Shown: piece by piece, positions 42,853 to 52,637 of the stretch | Numbering within the stretch: position 1 is the stretch's first letter | Layout of the letters: every line of letters begins with the position of its first letter | Source of the DNA: Thermoleophilia bacterium | Lineage (GTDB): Bacteria; Actinomycetota; Thermoleophilia; Miltoncostaeales; Miltoncostaeaceae | Assembly: GCA_028285405.1 (NCBI GenBank) | Contig: JANQPH010000044.1 | Coordinates: forward strand, 159,115-223,114 | Direction: 5' to 3' | Length of the DNA: 64,000 bases | Translations under genes and position numbers: made by a program | The notes under the pieces: model-generated | What the model was told of the DNA's origin: nothing | The model's input: the letters and a program-made list of their open reading frames with translations, nothing else | Database searches by the model: none

Positions 42853-45260
42853 CGTGGTGTCTCGCGCCCCGCCGTGTCGAGGCTGGAGAGGAGGCTGACC
42901 GACTCGACCCGCCTGAGGTCCGGGTAGCCGCTCACGAGCTCCCCGAAGACGTCGTCCCAGCTCGGAGTGGATGCGATGTGGCTGAGCGCCGCCCGCCCCA
43001 TCCGATCGCGGAGCTCCGAGTCGTCGGCGAGCCGACCGATCGCCTCGGCGAGGCTGGCGGGGTCTCCCGCGGTTGCGACGAGGCCCGTCTCGCCGTCGAC
43101 GACCCGCTCGTGGGCGGCGCCTCTGTCGACGGTGATGACCGGCAGCCCGCTGGCCGCAGCTTCGACGGCGACCTGCCCGAACGTCTCGGTCTCGGAGGGA
43201 AGGCAGAAGATGTCGGCCGAGGCGTAAGCGGCGGCCAGGTCGTCTCCGGTGAGGGGGCCGAGGAGCTTGTGCGGCGTTCCCTTCAGCAGCCGCTCGATCT
43301 CCTCGCGGCCGGGTCCCTCGCCGACGATCGCGAGCCTCAGGTCCGGGCGGTCGGCGGCGGCGCGGCGGAACGCCTCGGCGAGCAGCGGCACACCCTTCTC
43401 GCGCGAGAGCCGGCCGACGTAGAGCAGGATGGTCGCGTCCTTGCCGCCCAGCTTGCGCCGGCTCCACCACGATCCCCGGTCGGGTCCGAATTGCCGGGTG
43501 TCCACCCCGCGGGTGAAGTCGACGAGCTTGTCGCGGTCGATGCCCGACGCGACGAGGCCTTCGGCCGTCGACTGGGTCGGGACGTACACGCGCTCGGCCT
43601 GACCGTAGAACCAGCCAACGGCGCGGGCGCAGATCTGCGCGAAGAAGCGGTCGCCCGACAGATCGAGCGCGTAGCGCGCCAGCTCGGTGTGGTAGGTCGC
43701 GACGAACGGCAGCCCGAGGGAGCGGGCGACGAGCAGCCCGGCCAGGCCCATCGGCCCGGGGGTCGCCGCGTGCACGATGTCGATCTCGCGCTCCTCGATC
43801 AGGTCGACCATGTCGAGGGCCGACGGGATCCCGAGACGCCAGTCCGGGTCGCCGTAGGCGGGCATCTGGATCGACGACGCGGCCTTGAGCCGGATGTGGC
43901 CCGGCTCCTCGCTCGCCTTCTCGCCGACGTCGACGACCGTGAGCCTCGCGTCGGGGTTGCGAGCAGCGAAGTCGGCCATCCGCCGCATGGTCCCGGCGAC
44001 GCCGTTCAGCTCGTCGAAGGTGTCGGTGAGCATCGCCACCCGCGGCGGCTCCGCACTGATCTCCCCGAAGAACTCCCGCTCGATGTCATGCGAGTACGCG
44101 ATCTCGCCGCGAAGGTAGGACGCGGCCAGGAAGTACGGGAAGGCGATGCCCGCGGCGCCCGCCAGCGCCTCGAGCCGCCGCGAGAAGCCGCCGGCCTCCC
44201 CACCCTCGACCGCGGTGTCGATGAGCTGCGCGTGCAGCCAGCCGGTGACGAGCCGCAGGCGCTCGTGCTTCTGCTTGTTCTTGCCGAGCTTGCGGTACTT
44301 GCGGACGAGTCGGTGGTCCTTGCGGATCCTCCGCATGATCTCGGCGCCGAAGGTCTCGTCCTTCTGACCCTTCTCCGGCTGCTCGGTCTGCGGGAGCTCC
44401 GGGACCGGGTGGTCGAGGATGTCGCCGACGATCCCGCGGAGCATGTTCGGCACTCCGGCGCCGCCGGCGTCGAGGTGGCCCTTCACGAACAGGGTGCTGA
44501 CCGAGTGCGCCAGCGCGAGGCTCGAGCCGTGGGCGCCGCCGGGCGCCGTGCGCCCGCTGCGCAGGTGCTCGATCACCTCGTCCTTGGTGGTCGCCGGAGG
44601 CATCTCGGTCCAGGCGTTCGCGATCGCAAAGCCGGAGTGGTCGTCGCTGCCGCCGGTCAGGTTCGGTCCGGCCTCGGTGATCGGCTCGATCCCGTGCCGC
44701 TCGGCGAGCTTCTCGAGATATTCGGGGCCGGCCGAGCGGGCGATGCGCACGGCGACCTCGTTCGTGATGCGCGGCCTGGCGCCGTTACGGCCTTCCCAGG
44801 CGGGAAAGAGCAGCAGGCACCGCTCCAGGTGGTCCGCGGTGAAGTCACCGCCGACCCGGTGGAGCGGGTGCGCGAGCGAGTGGGGCAGGCGCTCTGCGCG
44901 GATGTACTCGAGCGACTCGTAGATGTTGCTACGCAGGCGGTCGATCTCGGTCCACTGCGCCTCGTCGAGGCCCCAGATCAGCACGTGCATCTCCGCGGCG
45001 TCCTCGGGGAACGCGCAGGTCGCCTCCACGCCGACGATCACGTCCGGGTGATGAGCGATCTCGGCGACGCCGGTGAGCGTGTTGTGGTCGGTGAGGGCGA
45101 TGAAGTCCATGCCCTTGCTCTTTGCGACCTCTCGCGCGCCCTCCGGAGTCGTGTACGACTCGGGAAGGACGGCGCGGTTCAGGAACCAGCTACCGGTGTC
45201 CGTCGACGCCCGGGAGTGGACGTGAAGCTCAGCACGGATGCCGGTGTCTGCCGTTCCCAA
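42849..45260 (-). CDS. PHP domain-GT4 glycosyltransferase fusion
   Basis: An 803-residue two-part protein. Residues 1-300 form a PHP-type metallohydrolase: LHVHSRASTDTG, GMDFIALTDHNT, GVEATCAFP, HPLHRVGG and GSDDHSGFA carry the His/Asp metal ligands. A basic linker with RRIRKDHRLVRKYRKLGKNKQ leads to a GT4 domain from about 430 (VAMLTDTFDELNGVAGTMRRM), with LLYVGRLSREKGVPLLAEAF and PSETETFGQVAVEAAASGLPVI. PHP domains cleave phosphoesters, so coupled hydrolysis and glycosyl transfer is possible. TTG at 45260 follows AAGGAG by 6 nt. Confidence 0.88.
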   Translation of the reverse strand: MGTADTGIRAELHVHSRASTDTGSWFLNRAVLPESYTTPEGAREVAKSKGMDFIALTDHNTLTGVAEIAHHPDVIVGVEATCAFPEDAAEMHVLIWGLDEAQWTEIDRLRSNIYESLEYIRAERLPHSLAHPLHRVGGDFTADHLERCLLLFPAWEGRNGARPRITNEVAVRIARSAGPEYLEKLAERHGIEPITEAGPNLTGGSDDHSGFAIANAWTEMPPATTKDEVIEHLRSGRTAPGGAHGSSLALAHSVSTLFVKGHLDAGGAGVPNMLRGIVGDILDHPVPELPQTEQPEKGQKDETFGAEIMRRIRKDHRLVRKYRKLGKNKQKHERLRLVTGWLHAQLIDTAVEGGEAGGFSRRLEALAGAAGIAFPYFLAASYLRGEIAYSHDIEREFFGEISAEPPRVAMLTDTFDELNGVAGTMRRMADFAARNPDARLTVVDVGEKASEEPGHIRLKAASSIQMPAYGDPDWRLGIPSALDMVDLIEEREIDIVHAATPGPMGLAGLLVARSLGLPFVATYHTELARYALDLSGDRFFAQICARAVGWFYGQAERVYVPTQSTAEGLVASGIDRDKLVDFTRGVDTRQFGPDRGSWWSRRKLGGKDATILLYVGRLSREKGVPLLAEAFRRAAADRPDLRLAIVGEGPGREEIERLLKGTPHKLLGPLTGDDLAAAYASADIFCLPSETETFGQVAVEAAASGLPVITVDRGAAHERVVDGETGLVATAGDPASLAEAIGRLADDSELRDRMGRAALSHIASTPSWDDVFGELVSGYPDLRRVESVSLLSSLDTAGRETPR

Positions 45261-45505
45261 TTGGGGCTCCTTCCGGTGGGGCGCCCCCGGGTGCGGCGCC
45301 ACTGCGCGCCGGTCACCGGGGCTCCGTCGTCCGGGCTCACAGGCTTGCACACGCGCTGTGGGCGCCCGGGTAACAGGAGAGTACTTCCGATGTTAAGGGT
45401 CTCGGGGGCCGTTCGCTGCTCGGTGCGGTCGACAGTCATCCCGATCGGGGTTCTCGGCAGATCGGACGTGTTTCTGCCGGCTGTCACCGTGCGATTCGTA
45501 CGCGA
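45261..45505. other. Spacer between ilvD and the PHP-GT operon
   Basis: A 245-bp region containing the 5' leader of the PHP-GT gene. On the minus strand TACTCT near 45380 could be a -10, implying a leader of about 100 nt rich in G/C palindromes (GGGCGCCC type). No coding peptide or known riboswitch is apparent. No clear ilvD terminator is seen. Confidence 0.35.
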
Positions 45506-47236
45506 TCAGCCTCGGGGTGTGGCGACCTCGGGAGGCGTCGGAGAGGTGACCGCGCCTTCGGCGGCCGACGACACGAGCGCGGCGTACTTGGCCATGACCC
45601 CGGACGTGTACCTGGGCGCCGGCGGCGTCCACGCTGCGCGTCGGGCGTCGAGCTCCTCGTCGGAGACCTCGACCCGGAGCTCGCGCTGATCGACGTCGAC
45701 CACGATCGTGTCGCCCTCCTCGACGAGGGCGAGTGGGCCGCAGTGGGCGGCCTCGGGTGCGATGTGGCCGACCATGAAGCCGTGGGTCGCGCCGGAGAAG
45801 CGGCCGTCGGTGATGAGCGCCACCTCCTCGCCGAGGCCCTCTCCCACGAGCGCGGCCGTGACGTGGAGCATCTCGCGCATGCCCGGTCCGCCGGCCGGTC
45901 CCTCGTAGCGGATGACGACCACGTCCCCCGGATGGAAGAGTCGCTGCTTGACCGCGGCGAAGCACTCCTCCTCGGAGTCGAACACGCGCGCGGGGCCGAC
46001 GTGCAGCCGCCGCTCGTGGCCCGCCAGCTTCACCACGCAGCCGTGGGGAGACAGGTTGCCGTGGAGGATGGCCACTCCACCGCTCGGTGACAGCGGCCGA
46101 TCGAGCGGCAGCACCACGTCCTGGCCCGTCTGCTCCTCGGTCGCCTCGGCGATCTGGCCGAGCGTCCGCCCGTCGACGTTGACCTCGTCGGGGTGCACGA
46201 GTCCGTCCTTGGCGAGCTCGCGGGTGATCAGGCCGATGCCACCGGCGGCGTGCAGGTCGGAGGCGACGTAGCGGCCGAACGGCTTCAGGTCGGCGATGAC
46301 CGGCGTCCGGTCGGCGATCGGATCGAAGTCGTGGATGCCGAACTCGATTCCGAGCTCGCGGGCGATCGCGAGCAGGTGCAGCACGGCGTTCGTGGATCCG
46401 CCCGAGCCGGCGACCCCGGCGGCGGCGTTCTCGAGCGCCTTCCGCGTGATGATCGCCGACGGTCGCGTGTCGTCGCGGACCAGCTGCATCGCCAGCCGGC
46501 CGGCGGACACCGCCGCCTCGGCCTTGTCGGGATGGAGCGCCGGGATGCCGTTCAGCCCGGCGGGGCTGATGCCGAGCAGCTCGAGCGCCATCGACATCGT
46601 GTTGGCGGTGAACTGGCCGCCGCACGCGCCGGCTCCCGGGCAGGCGACGTTCTCGAGCTCGTGAAGCTTGGTGGCGGACATCGTTCCCGCCGCATGCGCG
46701 CCCACGCCCTCGAACACGTCCTGGATCGTGACGTCGCGACCCTCGAACCGGCCGGGCGCGATCGAGCCGTTGTAGAGCACCAGGCCGGGCAGGTCGAGCC
46801 GGGCGAGCGCCATCGCCGCACCCGGGAGCGTCTTGTCGCAGCCGACCAGGCACACGAGGCCGTCGAAGAGGTGCCCCCGCGTGACGAGCTCCATCGAGTC
46901 GGCGATGACCTCGCGGGAGATCAGCGAGCCACGCATGCCCTCGGTTCCCATCGAGACGCCGTCGGAGACCGCGACCGTGTTGAACTCCATCGGGGTGCCG
47001 CCGGCCTCGCGGATGCCGCGCTTGACCTGCTCGGCCAGCTCCCGCTGGTTCAGGTTGCACGGCATCGTCTCGATCCACGTCGAGCCGACGCCGATGATCG
47101 GGCGGCGCAGGTCGTCGTCGTCGAAGCCGACGGCCTTGAGCATCGCCCGGGCCGGAGCGCGGTCCGGGCCGTCGGTGATCGCGCCCGAGATGCGCTTGGC
47201 GGGATCGCTGGGGAGGTCGTACGGGTTCTCAGCCAT
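45506..47236 (-). CDS. ilvD: Dihydroxy-acid dehydratase
   Basis: A 576-residue enzyme of valine, leucine and isoleucine synthesis that dehydrates 2,3-dihydroxy acids. The iron-sulfur ligands are in [12 protein letters not shown] and [47 protein letters not shown] and [19 protein letters not shown] are family motifs. The length is normal. ATG at 47236 overlaps the phosphoesterase stop by 8 nt. Its operon (membrane protein, GT2, phosphoesterase) is unusual for ilvD. Confidence 0.96.
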   Translation of the reverse strand: MAENPYDLPSDPAKRISGAITDGPDRAPARAMLKAVGFDDDDLRRPIIGVGSTWIETMPCNLNQRELAEQVKRGIREAGGTPMEFNTVAVSDGVSMGTEGMRGSLISREVIADSMELVTRGHLFDGLVCLVGCDKTLPGAAMALARLDLPGLVLYNGSIAPGRFEGRDVTIQDVFEGVGAHAAGTMSATKLHELENVACPGAGACGGQFTANTMSMALELLGISPAGLNGIPALHPDKAEAAVSAGRLAMQLVRDDTRPSAIITRKALENAAAGVAGSGGSTNAVLHLLAIARELGIEFGIHDFDPIADRTPVIADLKPFGRYVASDLHAAGGIGLITRELAKDGLVHPDEVNVDGRTLGQIAEATEEQTGQDVVLPLDRPLSPSGGVAILHGNLSPHGCVVKLAGHERRLHVGPARVFDSEEECFAAVKQRLFHPGDVVVIRYEGPAGGPGMREMLHVTAALVGEGLGEEVALITDGRFSGATHGFMVGHIAPEAAHCGPLALVEEGDTIVVDVDQRELRVEVSDEELDARRAAWTPPAPRYTSGVMAKYAALVSSAAEGAVTSPTPPEVATPRG

Positions 47237-47921
47237 GAGTCAGAGATCGTACCGCCCGCCCGCGGCGCTCGGCGACGAACGGTCGAATCGGTTGGCGCAG
47301 GAGCACGCGCCGCGCCGAGACGCCCTCCGGGCCGACCTCGATGATTCCCACCGCCGGCGATCGCGTCGACTCGGGCAGCCGGCCGCGGAACCACTCCGTC
47401 GCCCACTGGAGCGGGTCGTTGGGCCGGAACTCGGTGTCGGCGGCGCTGGTGTAGACCGATCCCGGCGAGAACACCAGCGTCCGGTCGACGTACCGGTGCA
47501 CGGGGACGTGCAGGTGGCCGAACACGAGCACGTCGGGCGCGTCGAGCGCCGCGACGAGGCGCCGCTCGAGGCCGAGGGTGAGCACCCGCCCCGCGGCGAC
47601 CGAGGCCAGCGCCGCGGGTAGTTCCCGAAGGCGCGGCTCGTGGCCGTGGATGACCCCGATCCGGCAGCGGCCGGCGGCGACGGTCGCCGCGCGCGGAAGC
47701 CGGAGGCCGCCCTTGCGGTCGTGGTTGCCCTGCACGGCCACGACCGGCGCGATCTCACCGAGCCGCTCCAGCGTGTGGCGCAGCACCACATCGCCCGCGT
47801 GGATGACGAGGTCCACCTCCGACAGGGCCGACACTGCCTCAGGAGGCAGCACCGGGAGCACGTCGCCGACGTGGGTGTCGGTGACGACTCCGATCAGCGT
47901 TCGTGTGCGCCCGCCCGTCAG
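47229..47921 (-). CDS. Metallophosphoesterase, YfcE-like, probable CTG start
   Basis: A 230-residue calcineurin-type phosphoesterase. Metal ligands are in [33 protein letters not shown] and FGHLHVP. It resembles YfcE/MJ0936 phosphodiesterases, with a C-terminal extension of about 60 residues. No ATG, GTG or TTG precedes the first strand; CTG at 47921 overlaps the upstream glycosyltransferase stop as CTGA and gives [17 protein letters not shown]. Substrate unknown. Confidence 0.85.
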   Translation of the reverse strand: MTGGRTRTLIGVVTDTHVGDVLPVLPPEAVSALSEVDLVIHAGDVVLRHTLERLGEIAPVVAVQGNHDRKGGLRLPRAATVAAGRCRIGVIHGHEPRLRELPAALASVAAGRVLTLGLERRLVAALDAPDVLVFGHLHVPVHRYVDRTLVFSPGSVYTSAADTEFRPNDPLQWATEWFRGRLPESTRSPAVGIIEVGPEGVSARRVLLRQPIRPFVAERRGRAVRSLTHG

Positions 47922-48649
47922 CGGCGCGAGCTGGCCGGCCGTTTCGCGCCCTCGCGCCGATCGCGGATGACGGTACGGCGGAAGGTCCACAGATCGAGCA
48001 GCGTCAGGCGCCCTTCGCGGAACGCCTTGATGTACGAGCGCCCGGCGGGCCGATCGAAGTGCCGGATGGGCACCTCGGCGATGTCGAGATCGGAGGCGAC
48101 CGCCCAGGCGATGAGGAAGCGGTGACCCCGATGGAGCGAGCTCGGGTCGTAGCCCATCCGCTCGATCGCATCGGCGGTGAACATCTTGAGCCCGCTGTTG
48201 GCGTCCTCGACGCGGACGCCGAGTGCCGCCCGCATCACGATCGCGTTGTAGGTGCGCGAGACAGCGCGCCGCCACGGGTTGTCCGCTCGATCCACGCGGA
48301 CCCCGTTCGCCACGTCGGCGCCGTCGGCGAGCGCCCCGAGCAGCGCCGGCAGATCCTCGGGGTCGTACTGGCGATCCGAGTCCATCACGGCCACCGCGCT
48401 TCCCTTGGCGTGGTGGAAGCCGGCCGCGATCCCGTGCGCCCGCCCCAGGTTCACCGGAAACCGCGTGCTGCGCACCCGGTCGCCCTCGAGTTCGGCGATG
48501 ACGTCCGGCGTCGCGTCGGTGCTCGAGTCGTCGATGACGAACACCTCGCCGTCGATGCCGTGGCGCTCGAACGTGGCCAGGATGTCGGGAACTAGCCGGC
48601 CGAGGTTTTCCGCCTCGTTCCGTGCCGGGAGAACAACCGTGAGGTCCAA
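47918..48649 (-). CDS. GT2 family glycosyltransferase
   Basis: A 243-residue family 2 enzyme. LTVVLPARNEAENLGRL, VIDDSSTDATPDVI and VMDSDRQYDPEDLP (metal-binding DxD) are clear, and DANSGLKMFTADAIERM matches polyprenyl-phosphate glycosyltransferases, but no membrane helices follow. The TTG at 48649 has GGAGG about 4 nt upstream and gives a 58-nt overlap with the preceding gene; a longer frame would overlap by 130 nt. It may act with the flippase-domain protein upstream. Confidence 0.88.
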   Translation of the reverse strand: MDLTVVLPARNEAENLGRLVPDILATFERHGIDGEVFVIDDSSTDATPDVIAELEGDRVRSTRFPVNLGRAHGIAAGFHHAKGSAVAVMDSDRQYDPEDLPALLGALADGADVANGVRVDRADNPWRRAVSRTYNAIVMRAALGVRVEDANSGLKMFTADAIERMGYDPSSLHRGHRFLIAWAVASDLDIAEVPIRHFDRPAGRSYIKAFREGRLTLLDLWTFRRTVIRDRREGAKRPASSRR

Positions 48650-49599
48650 CGCTCCTCCGGAGGTCGCCGAGCCTGGGCCCGCCAGAGCGCGGCCAGCGCT
48701 CCGAGCGGGTAGCTCAGCCATGTGGAGGTCGCGACGAACACGAGGCCGATCGCGACCGCTGTCTCAGGATCCGCGCCGACAGCTCCGAGCATGGCGCTCA
48801 CGGTGAGCGCGATTCCCGCTCCGCCGCCGAGCACGGCGATGATCCCAGCGAGGGTACCGATCGCGACGATGACCAGGGCTCGCCACGCGCTGACGTCGAC
48901 CCCGTAGGCCGCGGCGAGGATCGTGAGCCGAATCGCGTCGTTCGCCTGGATCGGGATCGTGAGGGCCGCGGCGCCCGCCCCCGTGGCCGGGGTCTTGGCG
49001 AGCGTGTCGAGGCCCCAACGGCGCCAGACGAGCGCGACCAGGAGCAGGATGCACAGCGCGACGATCGCGACGGCGGCGATCGTGGGGGCGACCGCGTCGG
49101 GGTTGACGCCCACGAGCAGCGGAACGCCGGCGGCGGCGACCGCGACGATGAAGACCGCGTCCAGCGCGCGGTCGGCGGTGACCGATCCGGCCCCCTTGGA
49201 GCTGATCTTCCCCTCGACCCCGAGCAGGCGCACCGGCTCGCCCGCGAGCCCGGTCGGCAGCAGGTTGTTCACCGCCATCCCGACCAGGAACGACGAGTAG
49301 GTCCGCCCGAAGGTGGGCCTCACCCCTGCGGCCCGCAGCAGGATCCACCACCGGAACGCCTTCAGGAGGGTGTTCGCCAGGTACATCGCGACCGCGATGC
49401 CGACGGCCGTCAGGGCCCCCCGCTCGAGCGCCGTCCCGAGGCTCTCGAGGTCGGTCACGAGGATCAGCCCGATGATCAGGGCGAGCGAGATCCCCGCCAG
49501 GACGGCCTGCCCCCAGCGGCTGCTCGGAGATCGAATCGTGGTGATCCCCTTGGCAGCGAGCGAGACCGCCCGTGCTTGGTACCGTGAGACGCGGTGCAC
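48592..49599 (-). CDS. Lysylphosphatidylglycerol synthase TM-region (flippase-like) protein
   Basis: A 335-residue membrane protein with about eight helices of the UPF0104/LPG-synthase transmembrane family. YLANTLLKAFRWWILLRAAGV, FLVGMAVNNLLPTGLAGEPVRLLGV and GALTADRALD-like GSVTADRALDAVF are the conserved segments. Family members move or use lipid-linked substrates; the soluble synthase domain is absent. The GTG at 49599 shares the palindrome GTGCAC with the opposing GT39 gene. Leads a GT2-phosphoesterase-ilvD operon. Confidence 0.82.
   Translation of the reverse strand: MHRVSRYQARAVSLAAKGITTIRSPSSRWGQAVLAGISLALIIGLILVTDLESLGTALERGALTAVGIAVAMYLANTLLKAFRWWILLRAAGVRPTFGRTYSSFLVGMAVNNLLPTGLAGEPVRLLGVEGKISSKGAGSVTADRALDAVFIVAVAAAGVPLLVGVNPDAVAPTIAAVAIVALCILLLVALVWRRWGLDTLAKTPATGAGAAALTIPIQANDAIRLTILAAAYGVDVSAWRALVIVAIGTLAGIIAVLGGGAGIALTVSAMLGAVGADPETAVAIGLVFVATSTWLSYPLGALAALWRAQARRPPEERWTSRLFSRHGTRRKTSAG
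49580..49585 (+). promoter_or_regulatory. -10 element of the 49594 GT39 gene
   Basis: TACCGT followed by 8 nt and GTG at 49594, predicting a leaderless or nearly leaderless mRNA. It lies inside the first codons of the opposing gene. Confidence 0.45.
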
Positions 49600-51000
49600 G
49601 AGTTCGTTCGACGGTACGGATCGCCGTCCCGGCTCGAGATCCTGGGACTGCTGACCCTCGTCGTGGCCGCTGGAGTCGTCCTCGGGCGTGGCCTCGGCAC
49701 GCCCTCCGCTGAGTTCGACGAGGCCGTCTACATCTCGAGCGCTCGTGCGCTCGCCGGCGGCGCCGAGCTCGGGCGGGACGTCTTCGCCAGCCAGCCCCCG
49801 CTCTTCTTCTCGTTTCTCGAGGGCTCCTACCGGCTGTTCGAGGGGAGCGACACCGCGATCCGCGCGCTGATGCTCGTCGTGACCCTCGGCGGCGCCGTCG
49901 CCAGCTGGGCGCTGGTGCGCCAGATCGCGGGGCGGGTCGCCGGCCTGATCGCCGCCGCCCTCTTCCTCCTGGCTCCCGCCGTGGTCGACCGCGCCGCGGT
50001 CATCAGCGCCGACGTCCCCGCCGTCGCCTTGGTCGTGGGTGCCGTCGCCGTGGCCACCGTGCTCGTGCCCAAGCGGGCCGAGTGGGCCCTCGCCGCCGGC
50101 GCGCTGGTGGGCGCCGCCGTGATGGTGAAGCTGCTCGCCGCCCCGCTCGTCCCGGCCGTGCTCATCGCCCTGTGGGCCGTCAGAGCCCCGATCCGCGCGT
50201 ACGGCTACGCGGTCGTCGGGGGCGCCGCGGTCGTCGTCGCGGCGATCATCCCCTACCTGGGATCGGCCGACGCCCTCTGGGAGGGGGTGGCCGGAATCCG
50301 CGGAGACGCCCGCGGTGTCTTCGGGCCCGGGGTGGGCGGAGGAACCGCCGTGCTGTTCGTCTCGCTGGCCGGCCTGGCCATCGCTGCCGCCGCGGGCCTC
50401 GTCGCCGCGGCCGGTGAGCCCAGGAGTTGGTGGCGCGAGCGCGCGGCCATTCTGGCGATGGTCGTGGGGGGTCTGGTGTTCGTCTTCGTCCACAGGCCGC
50501 TCTTCGCGCATCACCTGGTGGTCATCTCGGTGCCGCTCGCGCTGCTCGCCGCGAGCGCGTGGCCGGTGCTGCGGGCGCGTCCGGCCGCCGGCTTCGCGGC
50601 GGTGTTCGGGATCGTCATGCTGCTCGCCCCGCTTCCCATCCGGGACCGCGAGGCACCCCCATCCGCCTTCGAAGACCAGGAGCGCGTCGCCGAGATCGTA
50701 CGCGCCCAGACCGCCCCGTCCGAGCCGGTGATCAGCGACCTGCCGCTCGTGCCGATCCTGGCCGACAGGACATCACCGCCCCAGACGATCGACGTCTCGT
50801 TCGTCCGCATGGGGTCGGATCCCGACGCGCCGGCGATCGTCTTGGCCGAGGCCGAGGACGCTGGCGCCGTCGTCGCGGGCCGCGCGTTCCTCGAGTCTCC
50901 CGGGCTCATGGACCAGCTCGCCGCGCGCTTTCCGGAGTCGGAGCGCGTGGGCGACATCACCGTGTTCTATCGCGGTCTGCCCGCCGGGTCGAGCACGTAG
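49594..51000 (+). CDS. GT39/ArnT-like membrane glycosyltransferase
   Basis: A 468-residue integral membrane protein with about ten helices. FDEAVYISSARALAGG contains the catalytic-type acidic pair in the first external loop, and FASQPPLFFSFLEGSYRLFEGSD continues the PMT/ArnT signature. It should use a polyprenyl-phosphate sugar donor, such as that of the GT2 at 14259, to glycosylate a lipid or protein outside the membrane. The C-terminal about 110 residues are soluble (EIVRAQTAPSEPVISDLPLV). Its end overlaps the opposing GT39 gene by 34 nt. Confidence 0.85.
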   Translation: MHEFVRRYGSPSRLEILGLLTLVVAAGVVLGRGLGTPSAEFDEAVYISSARALAGGAELGRDVFASQPPLFFSFLEGSYRLFEGSDTAIRALMLVVTLGGAVASWALVRQIAGRVAGLIAAALFLLAPAVVDRAAVISADVPAVALVVGAVAVATVLVPKRAEWALAAGALVGAAVMVKLLAAPLVPAVLIALWAVRAPIRAYGYAVVGGAAVVVAAIIPYLGSADALWEGVAGIRGDARGVFGPGVGGGTAVLFVSLAGLAIAAAAGLVAAAGEPRSWWRERAAILAMVVGGLVFVFVHRPLFAHHLVVISVPLALLAASAWPVLRARPAAGFAAVFGIVMLLAPLPIRDREAPPSAFEDQERVAEIVRAQTAPSEPVISDLPLVPILADRTSPPQTIDVSFVRMGSDPDAPAIVLAEAEDAGAVVAGRAFLESPGLMDQLAARFPESERVGDITVFYRGLPAGSST

Positions 51001-52637
51001 ACCCGGGCCGCGTCGAGGTCCTCGACGGTCACCGACGTGACCGGGGTGCCCTCGCGCTGGATCCACTCGAAGAACGCCTGGTTGCCGAGGCTGAGCTCGG
51101 ACGGCTGCACGATCACCGTGCGCACGTTCTCCTCCTGGAGTCGCTCCGGGCTCGGTGGCAGGTTCTCGACCGCCACGCCGTCGAGGCGACCGTCCGTCAG
51201 GAACCGGATCAGGCTGGGGTCGGCCGAGGCGATCCGTGCGCCCTCGGGGGTGACCTCCTCGGCCGCGGCGACGGCCTCGGCCATGCCGAGGTTCCCGACT
51301 GCGTCGTTGGGGGTCCAGTAGAGCGCCTGGTCCTGGCCGCCGCCGAACGAGTTGACGAAGAGTGTGGGGTGCGGAAGCGTCTGCGCGAGCGGGATCGCAA
51401 GGCCTGCGACCAGCACGGCTCCTGCCGCCACGACCACCCGCGGGCTCCGCCCGGCCAGAAGGCGGCTGAGGCCGAGCCCTCCGACGATCGCGAGGGCGGG
51501 GATCGCCGGCGCCAGGTACCGGGCGAAGCCGAACGGCACCGTCGAGATGATCAGCAGGTAGCCGAGCCCCCAGACGAGCAGGAACCGGTCCGAGCGGCGA
51601 AAGCGGATCGCGGCGGCGACCAGCCCGACGCCGACGACGACGGCCCACACGATCTGCGACTTGAGGCCGAGGTAGAGCGCGTAGTACCAGGCCGGCTTGG
51701 ACGCGTAGATCTGCTCTGCGACCTGGAACCCGGTCGTCGGGACGAGGGTTCCGTCGGGGGTGGGGTTCCCGGCAGCCGACGAGCCGGCGAACGACCAGAT
51801 GAACTGCCACTGCTCGGGTGTGGCGATCATCGGGTTGAGCACGACATGGGCGCCGACGAAGAGCACCACGACAGCCGTCCACGTCTGCCAGTCGCGCCAC
51901 GGGGGGCGGGGGCCCATCTTCAAGAACCCCAGGAGGAACAGGGCCGGAAGCAGGGGCAGGGCGAAGTACTTCGCTGCCGCCGCCGCGGCGGCCAGCACCA
52001 CGACGAGGATCCAGAGCTTCGGCCGCTCCTCGGCGTAGAGCCACGCCAGGATCGCTCCCAGCGCGAGGGCCATCATCAGCGTGTCTTCCTTGCCGACGCG
52101 GTCGATCGCGACGGCGATCGTGCCCAGCGCCATGAGGGCGCCGGCGGTCCAGCCGGCCACGGGGCCACCGAGCCGGCGGGCGATCAGCGCCGTCAGCGCG
52201 ACGGAGACCGCGCCGAGGATCGCGTTCGGAAGACGCAGGCCGATCGCCCCGTCGCCGAAGATCGAGGTCGAGCCGAGGACCAGCGCTTTGAAGAGCGCTG
52301 GATGCTCGCCGTCGACGAAGATGTCGCCCGAGCGCCAGGCCTCGACCGAGGCCAGCTTGTGGTGCTCGGCCTGGACCAGGTCCCCGACGCCGATGTCCCA
52401 CAGGCGGACCGTGAGCGCGGCGGCGGCGAGCAGCGCGAGCCCGATGAGAAGGCCCGTTCGATCGGTGAGGAGTCGCTGCCAGCCGGTGGTCATCCGAAGC
52501 CGGCCGTCGGCGGTCGCCTCCGTCAGCTCGACATCGGGCTGCGACAGCCGCGCCTGCAGGCGCGACCACGCCGCGGTGGTCTTGTCTCCGATGCTGCTCA
52601 TCAGTCTCGCGCCACTTCGCTCGAGCCGAAGTGGCAT
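50967..52637 (-). CDS. GT39-like membrane glycosyltransferase
   Basis: A 556-residue membrane protein with 10-12 helices. QAEHHKLASVEAWRSGDIFVDGEHPALFKALV and DRVGKEDTLMMALALG follow the PMT/GT39 layout, with a soluble C-terminal domain of about 150 residues (YWTPNDAVGNLGMAEAVAAAEEVTPEGARI). It is distinct in sequence from its convergent partner at 49594. The start is uncertain: ATG 52637 has AGAAGGG about 10 nt upstream, while ATG 52601 would join a short upstream ORF as TGATG. Confidence 0.84.
   Translation of the reverse strand: MPLRLERSGARLMSSIGDKTTAAWSRLQARLSQPDVELTEATADGRLRMTTGWQRLLTDRTGLLIGLALLAAAALTVRLWDIGVGDLVQAEHHKLASVEAWRSGDIFVDGEHPALFKALVLGSTSIFGDGAIGLRLPNAILGAVSVALTALIARRLGGPVAGWTAGALMALGTIAVAIDRVGKEDTLMMALALGAILAWLYAEERPKLWILVVVLAAAAAAAKYFALPLLPALFLLGFLKMGPRPPWRDWQTWTAVVVLFVGAHVVLNPMIATPEQWQFIWSFAGSSAAGNPTPDGTLVPTTGFQVAEQIYASKPAWYYALYLGLKSQIVWAVVVGVGLVAAAIRFRRSDRFLLVWGLGYLLIISTVPFGFARYLAPAIPALAIVGGLGLSRLLAGRSPRVVVAAGAVLVAGLAIPLAQTLPHPTLFVNSFGGGQDQALYWTPNDAVGNLGMAEAVAAAEEVTPEGARIASADPSLIRFLTDGRLDGVAVENLPPSPERLQEENVRTVIVQPSELSLGNQAFFEWIQREGTPVTSVTVEDLDAARVYVLDPAGRPR
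52611..52635 (-). promoter_or_regulatory. Hairpin at the 5' end of the GT39 gene
   Basis: A perfect 9-bp inverted repeat (GCCACTTCG, 7 nt, CGAAGTGGC) lies between the two candidate ATGs. It could mask or expose the 52601 start. TACGAT on the minus strand at 52664-52669 is a likely -10. Confidence 0.45.

Noticed and set aside
41698..43470. A 590-residue version of the GT4 protein
   Set aside because: The extra N-terminal part is the preceding gene read out of frame; the TTGA overlap marks the real start.
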